This document shows positions 34,994-42,646 of a DNA stretch of 64,000 bases, piece after piece (position 1 is the first letter of the stretch; each line of letters opens with the position of its first letter). The translations under genes and the position numbers were made by a program. Under the pieces are notes generated by a model. It saw only the letters and a program-made list of their open reading frames with translations. It had not been told where the DNA came from and searched no databases. Location of the stretch: NCBI GenBank assembly GCA_050747745.1, contig JBOGKM010000115.1, positions 1 through 64,000 on the forward strand, written 5' to 3'. This DNA comes from SCQP01 sp050747745 (GTDB lineage Bacteria > Acidobacteriota > Terriglobia > Terriglobales > SCQP01).

Positions 34994-36436
34994 TCACGGC
35001 ACCGCTTTCTGTCCGGCAGGCGTCATGGTTTCGGCGATTTTGGCGAAAATCAGCGGCTGCAGGATGGGGCACCGGCATTGCTGTACCTGCGCCCAGGCAT
35101 CTGCCGGGTCAAAGCTCGCCAGATTCTTGTACTCCGACGTGCTGAGCAAGGACGGTAAAAACAAGTGTTTCTCCGTGTTCGCCACCGCCTCCGGCGTAGA
35201 AACATCCATTTGTGCTTCGCTTTGCTGTGCGTGCGTGTTCAGCGCGGCCGCCGCCTGTCGGGCCACGTCCTGTTCCCGTCCCGGCTCGAGTAGCTCTGCA
35301 TAGGCGTGCGCCAGATCCACCGCGTAGCCATCCTCGGCCATAGCCACGTTCGTATCGAGCAGCTCATTGGCTGCGTCGGCCGCCGTCCGGGCGTGCTGCG
35401 GATGTGCCTTCGCCAGCGTGAGGGCAATTTCGGCGAGCGCCGAGAAGTGCGCGTTTGTGTCGTTCAGCTTGGCCGCGTCCGCCAGCGCCTCTCCGGGCTG
35501 CTTGGTCGCTTCCTGGCCAAGCCTGACGGCAGCACCTGGTCCCGCAGCGACGCCCACCGGCTGCCCCGTCGGTGACAGTTCGATGATTCCGGGATTCGCC
35601 GCGACGCCGCCAGCGGCCGGAAACGCGGCGCGCTCGGTGGCCGCACGCTCCGGGTCAAGTTGCTCCAGCAGCGCCAGCCGATGCGCGCCGCCGCGGGCGT
35701 AAGACCCGGCGTGCGCCGGATTGCTGGCCGCGGCTCGGTGCGCCTGTTGCAGCAGCGCCAACGCCGCGTCCTCGACCTCGCCATCCATATCGGGGAAAGC
35801 AGTGTGGACGTCGGCCAGAAAACGCGCCGCCAGCAGGATGTTATCCACCGCGCCCGCAGCGGCGCTGATCCCGGCGCTTGCCAACCCGAGCCGCTCCATT
35901 TCGCCCAAGCCCGGGTTACCGATCGCCGCTCCGGCGCCATAGAAAGAAAACCCGTCATTTTCTTCGGTGCACTGCTGGAAGGCAGCGCTGGCACCGGCAA
36001 ATTCCTGGCGCTGCAGCATGTCTCGGATCACTACGCCGTAGCTCCAGGCAGGCGACTCGTGGTGCATGTTCCCCGGGTCATAGGCCGCCAGCCACCGTAT
36101 CGCCTGTTTGAATTTGCCCTGTTCGGCGTAAGCCTCAATAGCGAATTCCTCGATCTGGAACCACAACCGCGTGCGCTCCTTAAGCACTGGCGTATCGTCA
36201 TTCACCGGCCAAGCATGCACCTGTGCGTAGAGATTGCGATAGTCTTTCAGTCCCTGCGTGGGCGTAGCCACCGCCTCATCGCCGGCGATCATGGCCAGCT
36301 CGCGCGTGGATAACAGATCCGGAAGCTGCCGCGCCGCCGTTTCGGCCTGCTGGAACAAAGCCGTCACTGATGGCACCTGCTGCCCTACTAAGGGCAGGGC
36401 CACTGCCAGGCAAATCAGCAGCAATCGCTTGCGCAT
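34994..36436 (-). CDS. Secreted protein of unknown function, helical-repeat-like
   Basis: 480 residues from ATG 36436, which has a perfect AAGGAGG ribosome site. A signal peptide (1-20, LLLICLAVALPLVGQ) is followed by an Ala-rich, almost entirely helical sequence with TPR-like spacing (EEFAIEAYAEQGKFKQAI, ALLQQAHRAAASNPAHA, LAEIALTLAKAHPQHA). There are few cysteines and no catalytic motif. I do not recognise a family; a periplasmic scaffold built of helical repeats is the best guess. It follows the response regulator gene by about 60 bp, across a hairpin. Confidence 0.7.
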   Translation of the reverse strand: MRKRLLLICLAVALPLVGQQVPSVTALFQQAETAARQLPDLLSTRELAMIAGDEAVATPTQGLKDYRNLYAQVHAWPVNDDTPVLKERTRLWFQIEEFAIEAYAEQGKFKQAIRWLAAYDPGNMHHESPAWSYGVVIRDMLQRQEFAGASAAFQQCTEENDGFSFYGAGAAIGNPGLGEMERLGLASAGISAAAGAVDNILLAARFLADVHTAFPDMDGEVEDAALALLQQAHRAAASNPAHAGSYARGGAHRLALLEQLDPERAATERAAFPAAGGVAANPGIIELSPTGQPVGVAAGPGAAVRLGQEATKQPGEALADAAKLNDTNAHFSALAEIALTLAKAHPQHARTAADAANELLDTNVAMAEDGYAVDLAHAYAELLEPGREQDVARQAAAALNTHAQQSEAQMDVSTPEAVANTEKHLFLPSLLSTSEYKNLASFDPADAWAQVQQCRCPILQPLIFAKIAETMTPAGQKAVP

Positions 36437-36466
36437 AATCGCCTCCTTCGCTGTAGACACCGGCCC

Positions 36467-36481
36467 GGCACTGCTAGTGCC
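36467..36481. other. Short perfect hairpin between the response regulator and unknown secreted gene
   Basis: GGCACT (36467-36472) and AGTGCC (36476-36481) form a 6-bp stem with a 3-nt loop, in the 56-bp gap between two minus-strand genes. There is no U-tract. It could be a weak terminator or an operator half-site pair. Confidence 0.35.
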
Positions 36482-36492
36482 CGGATCGGGGC

Positions 36493-37125
36493 TCACGGTT
36501 GGATGAGGCCGTGGCGGATGGCATAGCGGACCAAGCCGGCGGTATTGTGCACATTCAGTTTTTCCATGATGTGCGAACGGTGGGACTCGGCGGTTTTGGG
36601 GCTGATGCCCAGTAAATCGGCAATTTCCTTGGTTGTCTTGCCTTCCGCCACCAGTTGTAGCACCTGGCGCTCCCGGCTGCCCAGCACATCCTGGGCGGGT
36701 TCGTTGGCGCTCAGAAAAGCGCGCGCGATGGTGGCCGAAATACTGGGACTGAGATAGATCGCGCCAACGGCGGCTTCGCGGATTGCCTGCACCAACTCGC
36801 TGCTGCTTTTCTGCTTGAGCACGTAGCCGCTGATGCCCGCGCGCAGCGCCTCATGCACGTAGTGCTCCTCCGAATGCACGGTGAGCAGCACGCAGCGAGT
36901 CTGCGGCGTTTCGTTCAAGATCTGTCGCGCGGCCTCAAGGCCGTTGAGCAGCGGCATGTTGATGTCGAGCACCGCGACCTGGGGATGGCAGGAAGCGGCG
37001 AGGCGAACTGCTTCGTGGCCGTTGGCAGCCTCAGCCAGGATTTGGAACCCTTCGCGCTCCAACAGCGCGCGCAGGCTCTCGCGCACGATCTCGTGATCAT
37101 CAGCCAGCAACAGTCGCACGGACAT
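36493..37125 (-). CDS. NarL/FixJ-type response regulator
   Basis: 210 residues. The receiver domain (1-120) has the acidic pocket LLADDHE, phospho-acceptor Asp54 in VAVLDINMPL, and a Lys in VLKQKSS. The LuxR-type HTH (about 145-205) has LGSRERQVLQLVAEGKTTKEIADLLGIS. It should bind DNA when phosphorylated by the adjacent kinase, whose gene overlaps it by 26 bp. As the last gene of the rsb operon it is the likely transcriptional output of the stressosome. Confidence 0.93.
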   Translation of the reverse strand: MSVRLLLADDHEIVRESLRALLEREGFQILAEAANGHEAVRLAASCHPQVAVLDINMPLLNGLEAARQILNETPQTRCVLLTVHSEEHYVHEALRAGISGYVLKQKSSSELVQAIREAAVGAIYLSPSISATIARAFLSANEPAQDVLGSRERQVLQLVAEGKTTKEIADLLGISPKTAESHRSHIMEKLNVHNTAGLVRYAIRHGLIQP

Positions 37126-38077
37126 GATTGTCTCCTTCCGTCCGGAGCGGCACCTTCAGACGCATCTCGGCTCCGGCGCCGGGCCGCGCCACAATCTCCA
37201 GTTCCCCGCCCACGCCGCGCAGGCGCTCGCGGATACCCGCCAGGCCCAAACCCCGCGGGCCCGGGCGGGTGCCCAACTCGCCCGGGACGAACCCGCGGCC
37301 GTCGTCGCCGACGCGGATTTCCAGGGCGGCAGCAGTGCCGCTGAGGCGCACGCGCACTTGGCGGGCCTGCGCGTGTCGGACGACATTGGTCAGGCATTCC
37401 TGTACGCAGCGATACAAGCACAGCTCGACGGGCGCAGGCAAGCGGTGCGGCAGGCGGCCGTTCATGGTAATCACCAAGCCAGAACGCGCTGCCACGCCAT
37501 CGGCCAGGTATTCGAGCGCGGGGTGGAGGCCGAGATCGGCCAGCAGCGCGGGGTGGAGCTCATGCGCCAGCCGCCGCAGTTGCAGCTCGACATCGTCGAG
37601 CAATTGGCGCACCGAGATCACCCCGCCGCGGCTTTCGGCTGGCAGCGAGGTCAGTAACTGATCCAGGCGGATCATGACGGCGGTGAGCAATTGTCCGCTT
37701 TCATCGTGCAGGGACCGGGCGATCTGCTCGATGCGCTGCTCCATGCGCTGGTGCATGCTGTGCAAGGCGTCATTGGCTTCGCGCACGCCACGCAACTGCA
37801 TCTCGAAGCCGGCCAGCAGCTCGCGCAACAGCTCCCCTCCTGCGGCCAGACGCACCGGCTCCGGGGCCGCTGTGGCGGACTGAGACCAGCCCGCCAGCGC
37901 CTGCTGGTGCAGGTCGGTGATTTCCAACAGTGTAGCCCCGGCGCCGAGCAGCTCGCGCCCCAACTGATACGCGCGACTCAGCGGCTCTTCGCCTCCGCCC
38001 GCAGCCTGCTCCTCCAGCAACTGACGATAGGCGCCACGGGCGTATTCGAGGCGGCGGGCGTGGGCGGAATCCTTCAT
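37100..38077 (-). CDS. Histidine kinase with RsbU-like N-terminal domain
   Basis: 325 residues, soluble. Residues about 10-75 (YARGAYRQLLEEQ, SRAYQLGRELLGAGATLLEITDLHQQAL) look like the RsbU N-terminal domain, which in Bacillus binds RsbT. A coiled linker leads to a HisKA_3 dimerisation domain with His124 in ARSLHDESGQLLTAV, then a HATPase domain (VRHAQARQVRVRL, VGDDGRGF, GPRGLGLAGIRERL). There is no transmembrane sensor, so the input must be internal, most simply RsbT. It overlaps the phosphatase gene by 4 bp and the regulator by 26 bp. Confidence 0.88.
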   Translation of the reverse strand: MKDSAHARRLEYARGAYRQLLEEQAAGGGEEPLSRAYQLGRELLGAGATLLEITDLHQQALAGWSQSATAAPEPVRLAAGGELLRELLAGFEMQLRGVREANDALHSMHQRMEQRIEQIARSLHDESGQLLTAVMIRLDQLLTSLPAESRGGVISVRQLLDDVELQLRRLAHELHPALLADLGLHPALEYLADGVAARSGLVITMNGRLPHRLPAPVELCLYRCVQECLTNVVRHAQARQVRVRLSGTAAALEIRVGDDGRGFVPGELGTRPGPRGLGLAGIRERLRGVGGELEIVARPGAGAEMRLKVPLRTEGDNHVRATVAG

Positions 38078-38709
38078 GGCTGCAGCCCCAGCTCGTAGCG
38101 CGCCACCAGTACCAGCGCGTCGTCGTTTGGCCTGCGGCAGTCGCGCATCAGGACGGCGGCAGCGCGCTCGGGCACCATGAGCGTGTCCGAAAACTGGAAC
38201 ACCTGGTGCTCATCGAGGCCGTCGGTGAACAGCAGAAGCGTATCGCGCGGCGCCAGGGAAGTGATGGCCGCGTAGGGCGGAGGCAGGCTGACCCCTACGG
38301 TGCCGCCGCGGCACAGCAAGTGCTCGCGCGCACTCTCGCCGCTGATGCCGGCACGTAACAGCATCCCGCTAACATTGCCCACGCCCTGCCAGGTGAGCGT
38401 GTCATCGGAATAATTGATCCAGGCTAGGCTGAGCACTGCGCCGCGGGTGAGCTGCAGAGCGGCATGGCAAGCGCGGAGCAGCGGGATGAACTTGGCATGC
38501 TCGGCCGAACGCAGCACCTGCATGGTCTTCTCGGCCGCCAGTGCAGCTTCGGCACCGTGACCCAGGCCATCCGCCACCGCCAGTAGGCATCCGCCCTCCA
38601 TCTCGCGCACCAGCGCGGCATCGCCGGAGATCGTTTCACCCTCCTTGGGCTGATGCGAGAATGCCCAGTGGATGCGGCGGTTGCCGGCGAGGTTCAGATT
38701 CGCAGCCAT
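38074..38709 (-). CDS. RsbX-like PP2C/SpoIIE phosphatase
   Basis: 211 residues forming one SpoIIE-type PP2C domain. Metal-binding Asp residues are in ISGDAALV and AVADGLGHGAEAA, the TDGLDE motif follows, and RPNDDALVLVARYE ends the domain. With no sensor domain and lying directly after rsbT, it fits RsbX, the feedback phosphatase that removes phosphate from RsbR/RsbS. It overlaps rsbT by 16 bp. Confidence 0.85.
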   Translation of the reverse strand: MAANLNLAGNRRIHWAFSHQPKEGETISGDAALVREMEGGCLLAVADGLGHGAEAALAAEKTMQVLRSAEHAKFIPLLRACHAALQLTRGAVLSLAWINYSDDTLTWQGVGNVSGMLLRAGISGESAREHLLCRGGTVGVSLPPPYAAITSLAPRDTLLLFTDGLDEHQVFQFSDTLMVPERAAAVLMRDCRRPNDDALVLVARYELGLQP

Positions 38710-39098
38710 TTCGCAATTCGCACCGTGGTGCCTTGCCCAGGATGAGAAATGATTTCAAACGTGTCCATCAGCCGTTTCACTCCAGGCAGGCCAAGACCGA
38801 GGCCGCCGGAAGTGGAGTAGCCATCCTCCATGGCAAGGTTCAAGTCGGCTATGCCCGGGCCGTCGTCGCGGGCAACAATCATCAGTCCCGCACGGCGTTC
38901 TTCCGCCAGCAGCCGCAGCTCGATTTCTCCCTCACGCGCGTAAAGCACGATATTGCGTGCCAACTCGGAAATAGCGGTGGCGATCAGGGTCAGATCTGTC
39001 GAGACGAAGCCGACGCTTTCGCCCAGCGTGCGGCCACGCTGGCGTGCTGTGAGCACGTCGCGATCCGAGCGGATGCTGATGCGTTCAGGATTTGCCAC
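38694..39098 (-). CDS. rsbT: Stressosome serine/threonine kinase RsbT
   Basis: 134 residues, a single GHKL ATPase fold: N-box SELARNIVLYA, G1 box VARDDGPGI, and the RsbT-characteristic GYSTSGGLGLGLPGVKRLMD. RsbT phosphorylates RsbS and RsbR in the stressosome; once released it activates a partner with an RsbU-type N-domain. The gene overlaps rsbS by 14 bp. Confidence 0.92.
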   Translation of the reverse strand: MANPERISIRSDRDVLTARQRGRTLGESVGFVSTDLTLIATAISELARNIVLYAREGEIELRLLAEERRAGLMIVARDDGPGIADLNLAMEDGYSTSGGLGLGLPGVKRLMDTFEIISHPGQGTTVRIAKWLRI

Positions 39099-39513
39099 GG
39101 CGGGGGGGACCGGCCACGGGCCGACCCGCGCGAGGGGAGGCGGGGTTGTTGCTCAAGGCGCGGCGTTTTTGGCGGTCCAGAAATGCCAGGCCTTCCTCCA
39201 GATCCAGCGCCGTCTCCACGCCCTCCAGGGAAAGGCCGAGCTGTACCATGGTGAACGCCAGCTCGGGGTGGATGCCGACGATCACGGTCTCGGCGCCGCG
39301 AAAGCCGGCCATGTGCGCGATGTCGCGCAGCGTCCGGCAGGCAAACGAGTCCAGCACATCCACCGCGGTCACGTCGACGATCACGCCACGCGAGCGGAAT
39401 TTCCCCACCTGCCCGATGAGGGTGCGCCGCATCTGCGCCAAGTCGGCGTCGGTCAGCGCCGACTGCACCGTGGCGATCAGATACTGCCCCTGTTTGAGTA
39501 CCGGAACGTCCAC
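39085..39513 (-). CDS. rsbS: Stressosome STAS protein RsbS
   Basis: 142 residues, one STAS domain. Ser56 in AVDVLDSFACRTL corresponds to the Ser phosphorylated by RsbT in Bacillus RsbS (Ser59). A C-terminal tail of about 20 residues is basic and Pro-rich (SPRAGRPVAGPPRRGKS), which is longer than usual. RsbS forms the stressosome core with RsbR and tethers RsbT. Confidence 0.92.
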   Translation of the reverse strand: MDVPVLKQGQYLIATVQSALTDADLAQMRRTLIGQVGKFRSRGVIVDVTAVDVLDSFACRTLRDIAHMAGFRGAETVIVGIHPELAFTMVQLGLSLEGVETALDLEEGLAFLDRQKRRALSNNPASPRAGRPVAGPPRRGKS

Positions 39514-39531
39514 AATGTTCCTATGCGCCGC

Positions 39532-40440
39532 TTACGCTTCCGTGCCGCTCTCGGGGAACTGCACCACCTTGTAGCCTAACAGGCGCTCGGCTTCTTCAAT
39601 GCCTCCCTGCAAATCGCCCACGGTAGTCATCTTACCGAGATCGACGCCGATGGTGACCAAGGTTTGCGCAATTTCCGGCGACAGGCCGGTCACAATCACG
39701 GTTGCGCCCAGCAGGCGCGATGCTTCCACCGTCTGCACCAGGTGATTAGCGACGGTGGCGTCCATGGCGGCCACGCCCGTAATGTCAATCACCACCACCT
39801 TGGCGCGGTTGGTGCGGATGCCGCGCAGCAGTTGCTCGGTCAGCTGGCGCGCCCGCTGCGGATCAATGACGCCAATGATGGGCAGAATCAGCAGCCGCTC
39901 GCGCACCTGTAACACCGGCGTGGACAGCTCCCGGATGGCTTCCTGCTGCTCGCGAATGATGCGCTCACGTTCCTGCACAAAACCCACAGCCACCGTGTTG
40001 GCGATGCGGTTGGCGGCTGGTTCATAAGCATCGAGAATGCGGTTCAGCTTGGTGAAGTCGGTCTGGTACTTGGCAAACAACGAGCGCGCCAGCACGTCGC
40101 GCAGCAGCAGCACGATACCGACGACCTCGTGCGTTTCCACGCCGCGGGGAATGATGCGTTCCGACAGGTTGCGGGCGTAAGCCTGCAGGGCCTCGAAGGT
40201 GCCGGTCTCCAGCGCCTCGACGTAGTTGTCATAGACGGAGGTGGCCTCGGCAAAAATCTCTTCCTTGGTCATCGCCGTCAGCAACTCGGCTTCGGTGATG
40301 CGCCGCGCCCACTCCTCGCGCAATTGCGTGCGGTTCTGGCGCAGGTGGGCGACCAGCTCGCGTAAAAGGGCAATGGTGGCTTCCGGTCCGGCGGGCGTGA
40401 CCGGCGTGCCCGGTGGTCCGTAGGTTTCTCGCGTAGGCAT
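39532..40440 (-). CDS. rsbR: Stressosome sensor/scaffold RsbR
   Basis: 302 residues. The N-terminal helical sensor domain (about 20-160) is of the RsbRD type (LRELVAHLRQNRTQLREEWARRI), with no heme-globin or light-sensing motif. It is joined by a helix (FVQERERIIREQQEAIRELS) to a C-terminal STAS domain. Thr260 (PEIAQTLV) matches the second phospho-threonine of Bacillus RsbR. At the first site the sequence is MDATVANH, so the Thr is displaced by one residue relative to the DTMVAHH I recall for Bacillus. It is the first gene of the operon. Confidence 0.9.
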   Translation of the reverse strand: MPTRETYGPPGTPVTPAGPEATIALLRELVAHLRQNRTQLREEWARRITEAELLTAMTKEEIFAEATSVYDNYVEALETGTFEALQAYARNLSERIIPRGVETHEVVGIVLLLRDVLARSLFAKYQTDFTKLNRILDAYEPAANRIANTVAVGFVQERERIIREQQEAIRELSTPVLQVRERLLILPIIGVIDPQRARQLTEQLLRGIRTNRAKVVVIDITGVAAMDATVANHLVQTVEASRLLGATVIVTGLSPEIAQTLVTIGVDLGKMTTVGDLQGGIEEAERLLGYKVVQFPESGTEA

Positions 40441-40715
40441 AGGGTATTCTCCCCCCGATGAGTGGGGCTAACTACTGGACGGCTTCCTAGCGTAGCGCAT
40501 GTACCGGGGCGAAGGTCAAGCTCCGACAGTCGGGGTTTTTCTTCAATTGTCCCCGGGGAAAACCCTGAATGCTGTTCTGCATGCACGGCCGTGCAGGATT
40601 TGTGCAATACCGTGCCGCACGGACGCGGCCAGCAGAGCGGACAGGGCCAATTGGCGCGCCCCGGCATACACGGCAGCAATGGCCCGCAGCGTGCTCACTT
40701 CCGCAGTGAGGACTC
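40441..40715. promoter_or_regulatory. Divergent rsbR / exopolysaccharide control region with palindromes
   Basis: 275 bp without a gene. It holds a perfect 14-bp palindrome TGCACGGCCGTGCA (40582-40595) and, 15 bp further on, CCGTG-CCG-CACGG (40610-40622). The shared GTGC/GCAC core suggests two sites for one dimeric regulator. A small CCGACAGTCGG hairpin followed by GGTTTTT lies at about 40530-40545. No convincing -35/-10 or -24/-12 promoter was identified. The response regulator of the rsb operon is one candidate binder (speculative). Confidence 0.45.
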
Positions 40716-41369
40716 ATGAAGCTGCTGCTGCGCATTCTGCTCACCGCTCTGCTCACCGCCGCCGCGGCGCTGGCGCAAACCCCGCAACCACTGCGTTGGA
40801 TTGCGGATCTAGCCGTGCATAAAAATCCGCCCGCTGCCGGCGAGGTGAGCGGTGGCATGCGTCCGCCCGCAGTCGCACCGGACACACATTACGTCATTGG
40901 ACCTGGGGATGTGCTGGCGATTGACGTATGGAAAGAAAAAGAGATCTCGCAGACGATGCCGGTGCGGCCGGACGGTGACATCGCGCTGCCGCTCGCGGGC
41001 ACCCTGCGCGCCAGCGGGTTAACGCCCGAGCAGTTGGAACAGCATATCGCGAAAAAGCTGTCCGCCTACATCACCGATCCGGTGGTGACGGTGATGGTAG
41101 ACAAAGTCATAAGCCGGACGTTTCAGGTGCTGGGTTCAGTCCTGCGGCCAGGAAGCTTTCCGCTGGTGCGGCCCACGCGCATTTTGCAGGCCTTGGCACT
41201 CGCGGGCGGGTTCACGTCTTTCGCGCATCCCAGCCACATCGTCCTGCTGCATTGGCAGCCGGATGGGCGCCAGGTACGCTACACATTCAATTACTCCGCC
41301 GTCATTCAGGGCAAGCACCTGAACGAAGATCGCCAACTGCAACCGGGAGACACGCTCATTGTTCCCTAA
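40716..41369 (+). CDS. Outer-membrane polysaccharide export protein (Wza/EpsA-like)
   Basis: 217 residues. A signal peptide (1-20, LLTALLTAAAALAQ) precedes a Poly_export domain (YVIGPGDVLAIDVWKEKE, VRPDGDIALPLAGTL) and a SLBB beta-grasp (FQVLGSVLRPGSFPLV, ILQALALAGGF). No lipobox Cys is seen. It forms the secretin-like export pore for the exopolysaccharide. First gene of the long operon; ATG 40716 follows GTGAGGA. Confidence 0.9.
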   Translation: MKLLLRILLTALLTAAAALAQTPQPLRWIADLAVHKNPPAAGEVSGGMRPPAVAPDTHYVIGPGDVLAIDVWKEKEISQTMPVRPDGDIALPLAGTLRASGLTPEQLEQHIAKKLSAYITDPVVTVMVDKVISRTFQVLGSVLRPGSFPLVRPTRILQALALAGGFTSFAHPSHIVLLHWQPDGRQVRYTFNYSAVIQGKHLNEDRQLQPGDTLIVP

Positions 41370-42645
41370 GACTCTGACTCTCGGCATCGGTCTGGCCGCG
41401 CTGGCGGGCGCGGCGGCCGCGCAAGCTCTGCCCGCACCGGCCACGGCGGCACCAACCGCCTCGTGGCTGCAGGCTTCCATCAGTGCCGCCAGCCTTTACG
41501 ACAGCAATATCCGCCAGAACAATGCACTTCCGGTCGCGGGCTGGACGGAAGAGCTGGGCGGCGAGATTGCGGCCCAGCAGCAGCATGCCACCGCCGGCTG
41601 GTCGCTGAATTATCAACCCTGGATGCAGTGGTTTACGGTGCTGCCGGGACTCGACAGCCTGAACCAGAGCGCGCAGTTGCAGGCTTGGCTGCAACCGGCG
41701 CCGGGCTGGCGGTTACAGGGGCAAATGGACGGCGGCTATTGGGAACAGTTGCCGGCCGCACAGGTAGCCGCGCCTGCCCCTCCTGGCGCGGCGCCCGCAG
41801 GCCCGCTGCTGCCCAGCACCCGCGAGGCCAGCGGCGCCGCGAACCTGCAGTTGAGCTACGCCTTGAGCCCGGTGTCGTCGCTGGCGGCTTACGGTAGCTA
41901 TAACGTGCGCCGCTTCCCTGGCGCCGGAGCGGCTTCCGCGCTCAGCGGCGCGCGCAACAGCCAGACCGGACTGCTCTTTCTGCGCGCCCTCAGTCCAACC
42001 ACGCAGTGGGGCGTGCGCCTGGAGGAACAAAACGGCGGCATCGGCGCTTACGCGCACGTTGCGGCGGAGAGCGTGACGCTGTCGTGGGCGCACGCGTTTA
42101 CGCCGCTGACCCGGCTCACTGCCTACGCCGGGCCCGAGTACAGCCAGGTGCATGCGACTTACACCCTCAGCCTGCCCGTGGCCGGACTGCCGCTGACCAT
42201 CACCGATCGCATGTACCGGGTGCGCACCGAACCGCGTTTCGGCGGCAGCCTGGCCCACGACAGCCAGAGCTGCCCCTGGAACGTGCGCGTGGACCGCCAG
42301 GTCAGCAACGGCGGAGGCGCGCTGCCGTTTCCGGTCGCGCTCACCAGCGGATCGCTGGCGCTGCAGCCGCAGCTGAAGCGCCAATGGCGCCTGCGCTTAG
42401 GAGTGCGCGCCGCGCAATACTCGGCGCTGACCAGCGGCCTGCTGGCCAGCCGCGTGCGGATGGCGGCGATGAGCGCCGGGCTAAGCCGTCCGCTGGGACG
42501 CCAACTCAACCTGGAGTTCGAATGGGGTTATGAGATCCAGCGCAGCAGCGGGACGCTGCCGCTGAGCGCGGCGGTAAACCGCGGCATCGGGGGCGTGCGC
42601 CTGTCCTGGCAATGGCCCTCACGGCCCTGGGAAGAGGAGAACTAG
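41359..42645 (+). CDS. Outer-membrane beta-barrel protein of the exopolysaccharide locus
   Basis: 428 residues from TTG 41359, overlapping the previous gene by 11 bp with GGGAG upstream. Signal peptide (1-22) is followed by alternating amphipathic beta-strands through the whole length (WLQASISAASLYDSNIRQNN, GWSLNYQPWMQWF, LEFEWGYEIQ). The position resembles the EpsL-type barrels of exosortase-linked loci. It probably helps export or anchor the polymer. Sequence identity to named families cannot be judged by eye. Confidence 0.75.
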   Translation: MFPKTLTLGIGLAALAGAAAAQALPAPATAAPTASWLQASISAASLYDSNIRQNNALPVAGWTEELGGEIAAQQQHATAGWSLNYQPWMQWFTVLPGLDSLNQSAQLQAWLQPAPGWRLQGQMDGGYWEQLPAAQVAAPAPPGAAPAGPLLPSTREASGAANLQLSYALSPVSSLAAYGSYNVRRFPGAGAASALSGARNSQTGLLFLRALSPTTQWGVRLEEQNGGIGAYAHVAAESVTLSWAHAFTPLTRLTAYAGPEYSQVHATYTLSLPVAGLPLTITDRMYRVRTEPRFGGSLAHDSQSCPWNVRVDRQVSNGGGALPFPVALTSGSLALQPQLKRQWRLRLGVRAAQYSALTSGLLASRVRMAAMSAGLSRPLGRQLNLEFEWGYEIQRSSGTLPLSAAVNRGIGGVRLSWQWPSRPWEEEN

Positions 42646-42646
42646 C

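Noticed and set aside
40604..40617. Possible sigma-54 promoter (GGCAC...TTGCA, minus strand) upstream of rsbR
   Set aside because: The GG-to-GC spacing is 9 bp rather than the required 10, and sigma-54 promoters do not tolerate this. A similar GG/GC pair on the plus strand upstream of 40716 has the same fault.
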